A stretch of 64,000 bases of DNA, from NCBI GenBank assembly GCA_026126305.1, contig JAHCJI010000001.1, forward strand, positions 496,001 to 560,000. The letters run 5' to 3'. Shown here in pieces: positions 25,930 through 33,774 of this stretch (position 1 is the first letter of the stretch; each line of letters opens with the position of its first letter). The notes beneath the pieces are model-generated. The model saw nothing but the letters and a program-made list of their open reading frames with translations, was not told where the DNA came from and searched no databases. This stretch comes from Phycisphaeraceae bacterium. Its GTDB lineage: Bacteria > Planctomycetota > Phycisphaerae > Phycisphaerales > UBA1924. The position numbers were made by a program, and so were the translations under genes.

Positions 25930-26445
25930 ATGACCAGCATGATGAGCCAGCCCATGACCGAAGGTCGTCTTGTCGACGAGTCCCTGCAACTGGTGACCTT
26001 TGAGGTCGCCAGCGAGGAGTTTGCCGTAGACATCCTGGCCGTCCACGAGATCAACCGGATGATGGAACTGACACGCGTGCCGCAAGCACCCCGGGAGATC
26101 GAGGGAGTCATCAACCTGCGTGGCAAGATCATTCCGGTGATGGACCTTCGCAAGCGGTTCGGTTTGCCCCATCGGGAGCGTGACGAGCAGACTCGGATTA
26201 TCGTCGTGGAAGTTTCCAGCCGTGTGATCGGATTCATCGTCGATCGTGTCCGTCAGGTGTTGCCCATCAGTCGCTCGATCGTGGAGCCCGCACCGGACAT
26301 GGTTGCAACGATCGACTCGCAGTTTATCTCGGGTGTCGGCAAACTGCCGGACCGGTTGTTGATCTTGCTTGACCTGGATCGGCTGCTCAACGGCGCTCTC
26401 ATGGATTCGGTCGACAAGCTGGCCGATTCGACCGGGACGAATTGA
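25930..26445 (+). CDS. cheW: Chemotaxis coupling protein CheW
   Basis: CheW links receptors to the CheA kinase. The 171-residue protein is one CheW domain with LQLVTFEVASEEFAVDILAV, APREIEGVINLRGKIIPVMD, LRKRFGLPHRE and VGKLPDRLLILLDLDRLL. The ATG at 25930 has GTGGAG 8 bases upstream; the frame is open 13 codons further, but without a better signal. It lies 127 bp after cheB and 48 bp before cheR in the same orientation. Confidence 0.95.
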   Translation: MTSMMSQPMTEGRLVDESLQLVTFEVASEEFAVDILAVHEINRMMELTRVPQAPREIEGVINLRGKIIPVMDLRKRFGLPHRERDEQTRIIVVEVSSRVIGFIVDRVRQVLPISRSIVEPAPDMVATIDSQFISGVGKLPDRLLILLDLDRLLNGALMDSVDKLADSTGTN

Positions 26446-26493
26446 ATTTCCGAATCTCCGACCGCACAGCCCCCAAGCACGGGAATCCACGAC

Positions 26494-27342
26494 ATGCCAA
26501 CCACCCAATCGACACCCAAGCTCAGCGACAAGGACTTCGAGGCGCTGGCGAAAATCATCTACGACCGCTCGGGCATCCGATTCCAGATCAATCGCCGATA
26601 TGTGCTCGAATCCCGGCTGGGGCATCGGCTGCGTGAACTGGAACTGGATGGGTTCGATCAGTACGTGGCCCTGCTGAGCATGGGCCCGTACCAGAACGAC
26701 GAGTTCCAGGAGATGTTCAACCGCATCACGATTAACGAGACCAGCTTCTTCCGGCACGACGCCCAGCTTGAGGTCTTCGAGCGTGCGGTGCTCAGCGAGG
26801 TGCTCGAGGCCCGCAAGGCATCCAAGCGGCTTCGGATCTGGTCGGCGGCGTGCTCGTCGGGCGAGGAACCGTTCACGCTGGCCATCATGGTGCATCGCAC
26901 CCTGGGCGTTCGGCTGGCCGACTGGCATGTGGAGATCCTGGGAACGGACATCAGCGAGCGTTGCCTGGACATCGCCAGCAGCGGCACCTACGGCGATTAC
27001 GCCATGCGGACCACTCCCGACATGATCAAGCGTCGCTACTTCACCCAGAAGGGCAGCCAGTGGTCGCTCAGCAATGAGATCCGAGACCTGGTCAACTTCG
27101 AGCTGCACAACCTCAAGGACCGTGTCGGTGCCAAGCGGCACGGTACGTGGGACATTATCTTCTGCCGCAACGCCATGATCTACTTCGACGACGACATGAA
27201 GCGGCAGGTGCTGCGCACGTTCCATGACCAGTTGGCCAACGACGGCACCCTATTCATCGGGCACTCGGAGACCATCCGCCCCGACGACGCGCCCTTTGTC
27301 GCCAGGAGTGAACGCAGCGGGTTCTGCTATCGCAAGGCCTGA
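26494..27342 (+). CDS. cheR: Chemotaxis protein-glutamate methyltransferase CheR
   Basis: CheR methylates receptor glutamates using S-adenosylmethionine. The 282-residue protein has the helical N-terminal part (LSDKDFEALAKIIYDRSGIR), the NETSFFRHDAQLEVF motif, the SAM site WSAACSSGEEPFTLAIM, ILGTDISERCLDIA and the CRNAMIYFD motif. Everything expected is present and the length is normal. It ends 21 bp before cheA, so it is co-transcribed with it. A receptor gene with methylation sites was not found in the window. Confidence 0.96.
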   Translation: MPTTQSTPKLSDKDFEALAKIIYDRSGIRFQINRRYVLESRLGHRLRELELDGFDQYVALLSMGPYQNDEFQEMFNRITINETSFFRHDAQLEVFERAVLSEVLEARKASKRLRIWSAACSSGEEPFTLAIMVHRTLGVRLADWHVEILGTDISERCLDIASSGTYGDYAMRTTPDMIKRRYFTQKGSQWSLSNEIRDLVNFELHNLKDRVGAKRHGTWDIIFCRNAMIYFDDDMKRQVLRTFHDQLANDGTLFIGHSETIRPDDAPFVARSERSGFCYRKA

Positions 27343-27363
27343 GCAACCGGCAGGAGAATACAA

Positions 27364-29673
27364 ATGGAGATCGGCGGCTTTGACTCACAGATTATCCAGG
27401 ACTTCCTGACCGAATCGGGGGAGCTGCTCGAGCAACTCGAGGGCGACCTCGTCACACTCGAACAGGCTTGCGACGATCTGGACCTGATCAACACCATATT
27501 CCGCGCGCTGCACACCATCAAGGGCAGCGCCTCGTTCCTGGCGCTTACACCGCTGGTCGCGATCGCCCACGCCTCCGAGACGACCCTCAACGCCGCACGC
27601 AGCGGGCAACTGGCCATCACACCCAGCGTCATGGACGACCTCCTGGCGGCCATCGATGCCCTGCGCACCCAGTTCGACGAGCTCAACAAAGGCACCACCA
27701 ACCTGACCGAGGCCGATCCCAAACTCGTCAAGAGGCTCACCGACCTGGGATCGGGGACCATTGCGGAATTTGAAGATGATGCCGCAACGGCTACCTCCGC
27801 ACAATCGGTGGTATCGGCCGGCGGCATCACGGTCGAGCCCTTGAACCTGCCCGACAACAAGGCGGCGCTGCTCGAGTTCCTCGTTGCCGATGTCCAGCAG
27901 TCCATCGGACATTTGCGGGACCTTGCCAAGAAACTCGACGGCGGTGACGAGGCCGCGTTCAACGAACTGGCCGGCATCGCAAGCGAGTTGTGCAAGGCCG
28001 TAGATTTTTTTGATTTCCAGGATATGGCCGATCTGGCCCATGCCATTCAGGAGGCTGGCGAGAACGGCGTCCAGAACCTGTCGGCCGCATTCGATCAGTT
28101 CATCCCCCGATTCCACACATCCCTGCACATCCTCGACGACCAGGCCAAGGCACTGGCCGAGGGACGCCGCCATGTTTGGAACGTCCAGACATTGTGCGAG
28201 CGTATCCAGACGCTGGTCGATGGTGTCGCGCTTCCCGAGGATGCCATCCTGCCAGAGGGTGCATCGATCGATCTCACCCTTCGTGTCGATGAACTGATTC
28301 CCGACTCCACCGATCCACAAGCCGAGCCCGCAGCGACACCATCAACGCAAATTGCGGCGGACGCGGGCAGCCCCGATGAAGCCCAGCCCGTCGAAGATGC
28401 GTCGGACGAGTCGAATCCAAAGCCAGCCTCCGGCAAGAAGACGGAAGCCAAAGACGCCGCGGGCAAGCCCGTCGTCGAGCAGACGGTCCGCGTCGAGGTG
28501 GGCCGGCTCGAAACGCTCATGAACCTCGTGGGCGAGTTGGTGCTCCAGAAGAACCGCATCGGCGCGCTGGCCCGGCAGGCCGACGACGCGCTCAAGGGCG
28601 CGGCCAACGACGAGCTCAGCGAACATCTGCTCACGTCCTCGGCCGCGCTCGACCGCGTCGCCGGAGATATCCAGGTCGCCGTCATGCGCACGCGCATGCA
28701 GCCCTTGGACAAACTCTTCGGCAAGTACCCACGACTCATCCGCGACTTGGCGGGCAAGACTGGCAAGAAGATCAAGCTGGTGGTCGAGGGTGGAGACACC
28801 GAGGTCGACAAGTCCGTCATCGAAGAACTGGGCGACCCGCTGGTCCACATCCTGCGCAACAGCGCCGACCACGGCGTCGAGATGCCCGACGTGCGAAAGG
28901 CCGCCGGCAAGCCCGAAGAGGGCACCATCCGCCTGACCGCCAGCCACGAGGGCAGCTTCGTGCAGGTCGTCATCGCCGACGACGGCAAGGGGCTCGATCG
29001 TGCCGTCATCGGCGCCAAGGCCGTCGAGCGCGGGCTGACCACCGAGGCCGAACTGGCCACCAAGACCGACAGCGAGATCTTCCGCTACATCTTCGAGGCG
29101 GGCTTCTCGACGGCGACCCAGGTCAGCGACCTCTCGGGCCGCGGCGTGGGCATGGACGTGGTGCGCACGAATATCGAAAAGCTCAAGGGCACCATCACCA
29201 TCGACAGCGAGAAGGGCCAGGGCACGACCCTGACCATCGCCATCCCGCTGACCATCGCCATCATGCAGGCCATGATGGTGCGCGTCGGGCCCGAGCGATA
29301 CGCCGTCCCACTGAGCAACATCGTCGAGATCGTGCGACCAACGCCCGAGCAGCTCACCACCATCCGCGAACACCCCGTCATGCGGCTGCGCAACGACGTG
29401 CTCCCGCTCATCCAGGCCAACACCATCTTCGACGTGCCCCAGGAACGCCGGGAAGAGGCGCCCTTTGCCGTCGTCCTGCAAAGCGGGCACCGACGCCTGG
29501 GGCTGATGGTGAGCGAACTCATCGGCCAGCGCGAGATCGTGGTCAAGCCCCTGGGCGACATGCACGACGCCCCCAGCGCCGTCAGCGGCGCCACCGTCCG
29601 CGAAGACGGCGGCGTCTCCCTCATCGTCGACGTGATCGAACTCTTCCGCATCGCCAAGGGGCGGGGCTTCTAA
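27364..29673 (+). CDS. cheA: Chemotaxis histidine kinase CheA with a second, His-less HPt-like region
   Basis: The 769-residue kinase has an HPt domain with His50 in ALHTIKGSASF. A second helical bundle follows (about 165-290: LLEFLVADVQQSIGHLRDLA) and looks like an HPt domain, but the phospho-His position reads ASELCKAVDFF. An acidic linker (about 310-370) leads to a dimerisation region, an ATPase domain (ILRNSADHGVEMP, DDGKGLD, GRGVGMDVV) and a C-terminal CheW-like domain. No separate P2 (CheY/CheB-binding) domain is evident. The output regulator is not in the window, apart from the CheB receiver. Confidence 0.94.
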   Translation: MEIGGFDSQIIQDFLTESGELLEQLEGDLVTLEQACDDLDLINTIFRALHTIKGSASFLALTPLVAIAHASETTLNAARSGQLAITPSVMDDLLAAIDALRTQFDELNKGTTNLTEADPKLVKRLTDLGSGTIAEFEDDAATATSAQSVVSAGGITVEPLNLPDNKAALLEFLVADVQQSIGHLRDLAKKLDGGDEAAFNELAGIASELCKAVDFFDFQDMADLAHAIQEAGENGVQNLSAAFDQFIPRFHTSLHILDDQAKALAEGRRHVWNVQTLCERIQTLVDGVALPEDAILPEGASIDLTLRVDELIPDSTDPQAEPAATPSTQIAADAGSPDEAQPVEDASDESNPKPASGKKTEAKDAAGKPVVEQTVRVEVGRLETLMNLVGELVLQKNRIGALARQADDALKGAANDELSEHLLTSSAALDRVAGDIQVAVMRTRMQPLDKLFGKYPRLIRDLAGKTGKKIKLVVEGGDTEVDKSVIEELGDPLVHILRNSADHGVEMPDVRKAAGKPEEGTIRLTASHEGSFVQVVIADDGKGLDRAVIGAKAVERGLTTEAELATKTDSEIFRYIFEAGFSTATQVSDLSGRGVGMDVVRTNIEKLKGTITIDSEKGQGTTLTIAIPLTIAIMQAMMVRVGPERYAVPLSNIVEIVRPTPEQLTTIREHPVMRLRNDVLPLIQANTIFDVPQERREEAPFAVVLQSGHRRLGLMVSELIGQREIVVKPLGDMHDAPSAVSGATVREDGGVSLIVDVIELFRIAKGRGF

Positions 29674-29726
29674 ACGCCGAAGCCCGCCGCAACCGCCGGG
29701 AAGCCATCGCCGTACAATGCAGCACG

Positions 29727-29885
29727 ATGGCGCTGCTCGACAACAACGCGAAGGTGTACGAGCGTGTGTGGTACACGCCCTACGGCCAGGCGCGGCACCA
29801 TTGGGGCCAGGACATCAAAGCGATCATGGCTCATGCCTTCCTGAGTGACACAAGCATACTTCATCGGGCGACACCTATCGTATGA
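29727..29885 (+). pseudogene. Short RHS/YD-repeat-like remnant
   Basis: A 52-codon frame contains ERVWYTPYGQARHHWGQDI, which matches the end-of-repeat consensus seen in RHS/YD-repeat surface proteins (Y-x-P-Y-G followed by a core boundary). The similarity stops after this and the frame runs into unrelated AT-richer sequence and a stop. There is no preceding repeat region. This looks like a leftover of a larger RHS gene, or a very small cassette. Only a short motif supports it. Confidence 0.35.
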
Positions 29886-29918
29886 CGTATGCGGCAAATA
29901 GGCATGCCAGCGTGAAAT

Positions 29919-29940
29919 ACTAGTTTGAAAAGAAACTAGT
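29919..29940. repeat. Perfect 8-bp inverted repeat in AT-richer strip
   Basis: ACTAGTTT-GAAAAG-AAACTAGT is a perfect stem-loop about 35 bp after the RHS-like remnant. The gap 29674-30053 otherwise holds no gene I can support. The element could be a weak terminator (no U-run) or a mobile-element end. Sequence around it is clearly AT-richer than the flanking genes. Confidence 0.4.
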
Positions 29941-30053
29941 GCCACCATGGCCTGAAAAGCAACATGGTATAGGAATATACATGAACAAAAGGCCGTACTC
30001 GACTGCCCAAACTAGCAGCGCGAGCACGGTATGGTAGTTATGAAATCTAGTAC

Positions 30054-30773
30054 TCAACGACTGGAATGATCGTGAGCGGCACGACGGCGACGCACGGACA
30101 GCAAGCCTCCCAGGCCAAGCAAGGCAAGGGAAGATGGGGCGGGAACAACTTCGATGACACGAAGTTGATCTTGCCCTGTCGATGCCTGAACGAAGAATTC
30201 AAGACGCCAGATGCCCGTCCGCGGATTGCTGATGTCGAACCAGTCTTGCGGCAGAAGGTCGAATCCTCGATCCGAGAGCGCCCCCTTCGAGTAACGGCCT
30301 GCAGCGAAACCGTAATCGTCATCGGTGTTGTCCAGCGATGCGTTCCGAGAAATGACGTAGATTGGACTGGTGAACTCAACCCAGCCACGTGCGCTCTTTG
30401 CGGGGATCCCGCTGGTCGGATCAAAGTGGAAGATGTAGCTGTTCGCGCGGTCGCCGGGATTGATGGGGATGTAGCCGGGCCGGAGCGACCCGTTCGAATC
30501 GTACCTTCCAACATCCTTGGCGTCATAGAGCGTGAACGGGGTGATGGGAACTTTGTAGCTCTCGAGGTATGCGCGCACGCGAGTATTGTCCTCGAGCCTG
30601 TTCAGACGAAGGTCACTGCCGGGCGGCGGGCTGGTTTGCACGCCAGCGTAGATGTTGCCACCGTAATCATGTACATCACCGTACACCGTGCCCGAAAGTG
30701 CGATGAAGCAGAACGGCACGCTCACGAGGCGCTTCTGAATCTGACGCGTGAAACGAGAATGCAAGTCTTCCAT
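30054..30773 (-). CDS. PAP-type (PEP-CTERM-like) exported protein
   Basis: The 239-residue protein has a weak N-terminal signal (VSVPFCFIALSGTVYG) and a beta-rich body (FTLYDAKDVGRYDSNGSLRP, WVEFTSPIYVISRN). The C-terminus has the sorting tail VVPAPSSLALLGLGGLLSVR followed by more Arg, the planctomycete variant of PEP-CTERM with a short motif, hydrophobic helix and basic end. Such proteins are thought to be processed by an exosortase after export. GGAG lies 8 bases before the ATG at 30773. Base composition is lower in GC than its neighbours, and it lies isolated in a gene-poor strip. Function unknown. Confidence 0.82.
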   Translation of the reverse strand: MEDLHSRFTRQIQKRLVSVPFCFIALSGTVYGDVHDYGGNIYAGVQTSPPPGSDLRLNRLEDNTRVRAYLESYKVPITPFTLYDAKDVGRYDSNGSLRPGYIPINPGDRANSYIFHFDPTSGIPAKSARGWVEFTSPIYVISRNASLDNTDDDYGFAAGRYSKGALSDRGFDLLPQDWFDISNPRTGIWRLEFFVQASTGQDQLRVIEVVPAPSSLALLGLGGLLSVRRRRAAHDHSSR

Positions 30774-31097
30774 GTGCAAAACTCCTGTATCTCAGCAAAC
30801 TAGACCTACCAAGGCATAGTCTGGAGAGATAAAGCCGAATTGATGTAGGATCGTCCACTTGTAGGGCTCAGATCAGTCAATCCAATTATTCCAAGCACCG
30901 AAAGGTCCATATAACAAGCGAAATGCAGAAGTGTCATGACGGCTGACTATCGGTTCGCATCTCGCATGTTCTGAGGCCTTGATGCGCCGCGTTCAGACAT
31001 CCGCAGAAGTGTCTTTGGGTGAATATTGACCTATGGCACTGTCCAGCACTACCGGTGCCAGGACTTCGACGGCGATCGAGACCGGCGCAGCGCGTAG
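30774..31097. other. Gene-poor, AT-richer intergenic stretch
   Basis: I find no credible coding sequence here. The right end leads into the terminator of the minus-strand gene at 31229. The left part is the upstream region of the PAP-CTERM gene (minus strand), where no promoter hexamers were clear to me. The lower GC is shared with 29880-30060 and suggests a region of foreign or relaxed composition. Confidence 0.5.
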
Positions 31098-31134
31098 AAA
31101 AACACACCCGGCCTGCGTCCAGGCCGGGCGTGTG
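31098..31134 (-). terminator. Intrinsic terminator (minus strand)
   Basis: On the minus strand a GC-rich stem (CACACGCCCGGCCTG with its partner CAGGCCGGGTGTG, loop GACG) is followed directly by UUUUU. There is a two-base bulge in the stem. It lies about 95 bp after the stop codon of the 91-residue protein gene that ends at 31229, which it presumably terminates. Confidence 0.75.
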
Positions 31135-31228
31135 GAGGGCTGTTGGGTCTCAGCCGGGAAAGGTGCGCTCGGGCCTTTCGGCTCCAAGGCCCCGTGGGCG
31201 ATGATGGGTCGCCGGCTTCTGCGATCCG

Positions 31229-31504
31229 TTACTCGGCGTTGTCTTCACCGGCCGAGCGGGCCAGCATGTCCTTGAGGTAGCGGTTCTCGCGGCGGGTGGC
31301 TTCCAGATCGAAGACGAGGTACTTGACGCTCAGGCGGAGGTAGTCGAGCGATTCCTGCATCTCGCCGATGGCCTTCTTGACGCGGTCGTGGCGGGTCTTG
31401 GTCTCGTCAGCAAGTTGGCGGAGGCGGTCGCGCTCGCCCTCGGGCATGTCGTTGATCTTGGTGAGCAGCTCGCCAAGGCGGGTGTGGAAGTCGCGGTCGT
31501 TCAT
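31229..31504 (-). CDS. Small coiled-coil protein of unknown function
   Basis: The 91-residue, almost entirely helical protein reads as a coiled-coil (LLTKINDMPEGERDRLRQLA, ETKTRHDRVKKAIGEMQESL, then LRLSVKYLVFDLEATRRENR). GGAGG lies 5 bases before the ATG at 31504. A segment is similar to one in the next minus-strand gene at 31725 (IPQSLRDPLRSLADRFKE versus MPEGERDRLRQLADETKT), and both then have an L-R-L helix. It has a promoter candidate (31620-31649) and an intrinsic terminator, so it may be its own unit. No family name known to me. Confidence 0.8.
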   Translation of the reverse strand: MNDRDFHTRLGELLTKINDMPEGERDRLRQLADETKTRHDRVKKAIGEMQESLDYLRLSVKYLVFDLEATRRENRYLKDMLARSAGEDNAE

Positions 31505-31619
31505 GGGTGCCTCCGATTCTTCTGGTCTGACGATGTCCGCCGCCCCCCGCGGCCCATGCCAAGACCCATTACAACCGCCGCGCCCAAGTGCCGGCCCTCG
31601 CGCAGAAATTACACAACGT

Positions 31620-31649
31620 CCAATAAAAAAGGCCTTGATGTGCTGCCAA
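31620..31649 (-). promoter_or_regulatory. Candidate sigma-70-like promoter for the small coiled-coil gene
   Basis: On the minus strand TTGGCA (31649-31644) and TATTGG (31625-31620) are 18 bases apart, about 115 bp upstream of the start at 31504. The -35 is good, the -10 moderate. A run of six T, five of them in the spacer, could also belong to a weak terminator of the upstream gene that ends at 31725. Confidence 0.4.
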
Positions 31650-31724
31650 CGCCGTTCTCGGTCCATCTGGAACGATTGGGCAATCTGGGAACGTACCGAG
31701 GCTGGCGCGTGCTGTTGCGGGGCG

Positions 31725-32291
31725 TCAACGCCGAACGTTGCGTCCGCGCAACACGTCCTGTGCCTCGTTGGGCATCTGCAACGCGATCTGGCGGAATTCG
31801 GCCTCGTTCTCTAGCTTCATCTGCTTGCCCAGCAGGCGCAGGTGCTCTTCGAGGGCACGTCGGAACTGGATGTAGGCGTTCTCGATCTCGTGGCGGGGAA
31901 GCTCCGATAACGGATCCACCAGCCCCGTCTGCATCGCTGCCCAATCGATCAGAGAGCCGCCCCGACCGTTGAAGCGGAACATGGCGCCGCATTCCTTAAA
32001 GCGGTCGGCCAGGGAACGAAGTGGGTCTCGCAGGCTCTGTGGAATGGCGGCCATCCGAGCGATAAGGGCCTGCGGGCTGAGATTGACCGGGCCTTCATCA
32101 TCTTGGGCCAAAGCGGGCGAGTCGATGACCTCTCGCACGCCCGCCCGGGCAAAGCGGATGCGGACCTTGCGGGTGGGTTGCCCATCGACGATGGTGGCGA
32201 TCACCGACAGCACCTCGCCGTGGCCCCATTCGGGGCGCGTGGAGAGGCGGACGCGATCACCTTTCTTGACTTCGGCCACGGTGCTGGACAC
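31725..32291 (-). CDS. DUF3553-type protein with helical C-terminal part
   Basis: The 188-residue protein begins with a small beta-rich module, KKGDRVRLSTRPEWGHGEVL then VRIRFARAGVREV, that fits DUF3553, a domain often beside helicase- or transcription-related regions. A helical part follows (RMAAIPQSLRDPLRSLADRF, ALEEHLRLLGKQMKLENEAE). I chose the GTG at 32291 because CAGGAGG lies 6 bases before it; the frame goes on to 32390 without a site. It is divergent from rpoZ across about 155 bp. Function unknown; a nucleic-acid or polymerase link is only suggested by the neighbour. Confidence 0.82.
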   Translation of the reverse strand: MSSTVAEVKKGDRVRLSTRPEWGHGEVLSVIATIVDGQPTRKVRIRFARAGVREVIDSPALAQDDEGPVNLSPQALIARMAAIPQSLRDPLRSLADRFKECGAMFRFNGRGGSLIDWAAMQTGLVDPLSELPRHEIENAYIQFRRALEEHLRLLGKQMKLENEAEFRQIALQMPNEAQDVLRGRNVRR

Positions 32292-32446
32292 CCCCGCCCT
32301 CCTGGTACTGGGTCTTGGGGCCGATGTTAGCCAGTCCATGCCGGGCCAGACGTGTCTATGATGCTGTTCCACGCGAATGCCAGCCAGCACCGTCCGGCGG
32401 ACCGGGCGTGTGCTGCTTGTGTGTCTTATCGGAGCTACTGCCAGCC

Positions 32447-32701
32447 ATGATCCAAGCCCTCAAGAGCAACGAGATCGCCGAGAAGGTCGGCGGTCGTTTC
32501 AAGTTGACGGTGCTCATCCAGCGCCGACTGGTGGAATTGCTCGATGGGTCTCGCCCGTTGGTGGACCGCAAGGGCCGCAGCGACCTGGAAGTGGTCATCG
32601 ACGAGATCATGCAGGACAAGATCACGCTCGACTGGGCCGAGCCGGCGGCGGCGGCGGAACTGCCCCCGGCCCCGACGCGTTCCGACGAAGCGCTGCTGTA
32701 A
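32447..32701 (+). CDS. rpoZ: RNA polymerase omega subunit
   Basis: Omega is the small subunit that helps beta' fold and holds the core together. The 84-residue protein has the omega pattern: LKSNEIAEKVGGRFKLTVLI, then QRRLVELLDGSRPLVDRKGR, then LEVVIDEIMQDKITLDWAE, with a short Ala/Pro-rich end. Length is normal. ATG at 32447; no strong SD was seen (GGAG is about 13 bases upstream). It precedes the CoaC-type flavoprotein gene by 12 bp, the same rpoZ-coaBC arrangement found in many bacteria, which strengthens both calls. Confidence 0.88.
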   Translation: MIQALKSNEIAEKVGGRFKLTVLIQRRLVELLDGSRPLVDRKGRSDLEVVIDEIMQDKITLDWAEPAAAAELPPAPTRSDEALL

Positions 32702-32713
32702 GGGCGTTGCCCG

Positions 32714-33295
32714 ATGGACACCAAAGCGCCGCATGCCGACTTGGCCGGCCGTCGTGTGTTCGTCGGCGTGACCGGTGGCATCGCCGCGTATAAAACGGCC
32801 ACGGTGGTCAGCCGCCTGGCCCAGCGCGGGTGCGACGTGCGCGTGGCGATGACCGAGGCGGCCACGAAGTTCGTCTCGCCGCTGACGTTCGAGTCTCTCA
32901 GCGGCCATCGCGTGGTGACGGGCATCTGGGACCACCACGACCCGGGCGACGTGCAGCACGTGAACCTGGCCGATCGCGCCGAGGTGGCGCTCGTGGCGCC
33001 GTGCTCGATGGACTGCCTGGCCCGCCTGGCCCACGGGCACGCGAGCGACCCGGTGACGCTGATTGTCAGCGCCATCGACCGAGCGAAAACGCCCGTGCTG
33101 CTGGCCCCCTCGATGAACAGCGTCATGCTGGCCCAGCCCAGCACGCAACGCAACCTCAAGCAACTGCGCGACGACGGCTTCCACGTGCTCGACGCCGAGA
33201 GCGGCTGGCAGGCCTGCCGGCACGTGGGCCCAGGGCGGATGCCCGAGGCGGAGGCGTTGATTGGGGTGGTGGTGGAGGCGTTGTCGAAACGTTAG
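32714..33295 (+). CDS. Phosphopantothenoylcysteine decarboxylase-type flavoprotein (CoaC half)
   Basis: The 193-residue protein matches the N-terminal, FMN-binding decarboxylase half of CoaBC: RVFVGVTGGIAAYKTATVVS (FMN-binding start), the active-site His in VQHVNLADRAEVALVAP, and LLAPSMNSVML in place of the usual PAMN motif. The synthase (CoaB) half is missing; the frame stops after 193 residues. Thus CoaC stands alone here, as it does in some other lineages, and a separate coaB should be elsewhere. It acts in coenzyme A synthesis. It follows rpoZ by 12 bp. Confidence 0.9.
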   Translation: MDTKAPHADLAGRRVFVGVTGGIAAYKTATVVSRLAQRGCDVRVAMTEAATKFVSPLTFESLSGHRVVTGIWDHHDPGDVQHVNLADRAEVALVAPCSMDCLARLAHGHASDPVTLIVSAIDRAKTPVLLAPSMNSVMLAQPSTQRNLKQLRDDGFHVLDAESGWQACRHVGPGRMPEAEALIGVVVEALSKR

Positions 33296-33772
33296 TTAGA
33301 TGGCAATTGGCGTTCTTTGGTAGCGCCCGGCAATCGCATCGCCCAGCAACCCGGCCAGGCCTTGCGGGAAGAACGTCTCGCTCGATCGTTCGATTTCATC
33401 GCGCGACCACCATCGCATGTCGAGGATCGGTTCGTCGGTGCGGTTGCGCAGCCGATCGGGCGTGCGAACCTTGCAGACAAAATAGCGCTCATGGAAGTGC
33501 TTGAGTTTGCCTTCGTGCATGAGTTGATGGTCGCGGATCCAGATCCATTGGAGCCCATCGACCGGGATCCGCACGCCGGTTTCTTCCTCGACCTCGCCGA
33601 CGACGGCGGCCTCGAAGGATTCGCCGTCCATGACGCCCCCGCCTGGCGGAACCCAGAACGACATGGGCCCGGTGAGCCTGGGATCTGCGGGCACGAGTTC
33701 CTCGTATCGCACGAGGAGCACTCGCTCCAGTTCGTTGACGAGGATGATGCGGGCTGTATCGCGGCGGCGCAT
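33296..33772 (-). CDS. NUDIX hydrolase with altered NUDIX box
   Basis: The 158-residue protein has a NUDIX fold: ARIILVNELERVLLVRYEEL, PPGGGVMDGESFEAAVVGEV, EEETGV, then a beta-rich end. The NUDIX box G-x5-E-x7-R-E-U-x-E-E-x-G-U is complete except that the conserved Arg is Gly (GEVEEETGV). The metal-binding glutamates are present, so metal binding seems likely; activity may be altered. It likely cleaves nucleoside diphosphate derivatives, but the substrate is unknown. It starts 3 bp after the ChaN-like gene ends and is probably in the same transcript. Confidence 0.88.
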   Translation of the reverse strand: MRRRDTARIILVNELERVLLVRYEELVPADPRLTGPMSFWVPPGGGVMDGESFEAAVVGEVEEETGVRIPVDGLQWIWIRDHQLMHEGKLKHFHERYFVCKVRTPDRLRNRTDEPILDMRWWSRDEIERSSETFFPQGLAGLLGDAIAGRYQRTPIAI

Positions 33773-33774
33773 GG

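Noticed and set aside
29650-29690. Short hairpin over the cheA stop codon (GGGCTTC/GAAGCCC)
   Set aside because: A 7-bp stem without a U-run that overlaps coding sequence; too weak to call a terminator.
29670-29948. Minus-strand open frame after cheA
   Set aside because: No ribosome-binding site, no domain, and it runs across an AT-richer strip holding the RHS-like remnant on the other strand.
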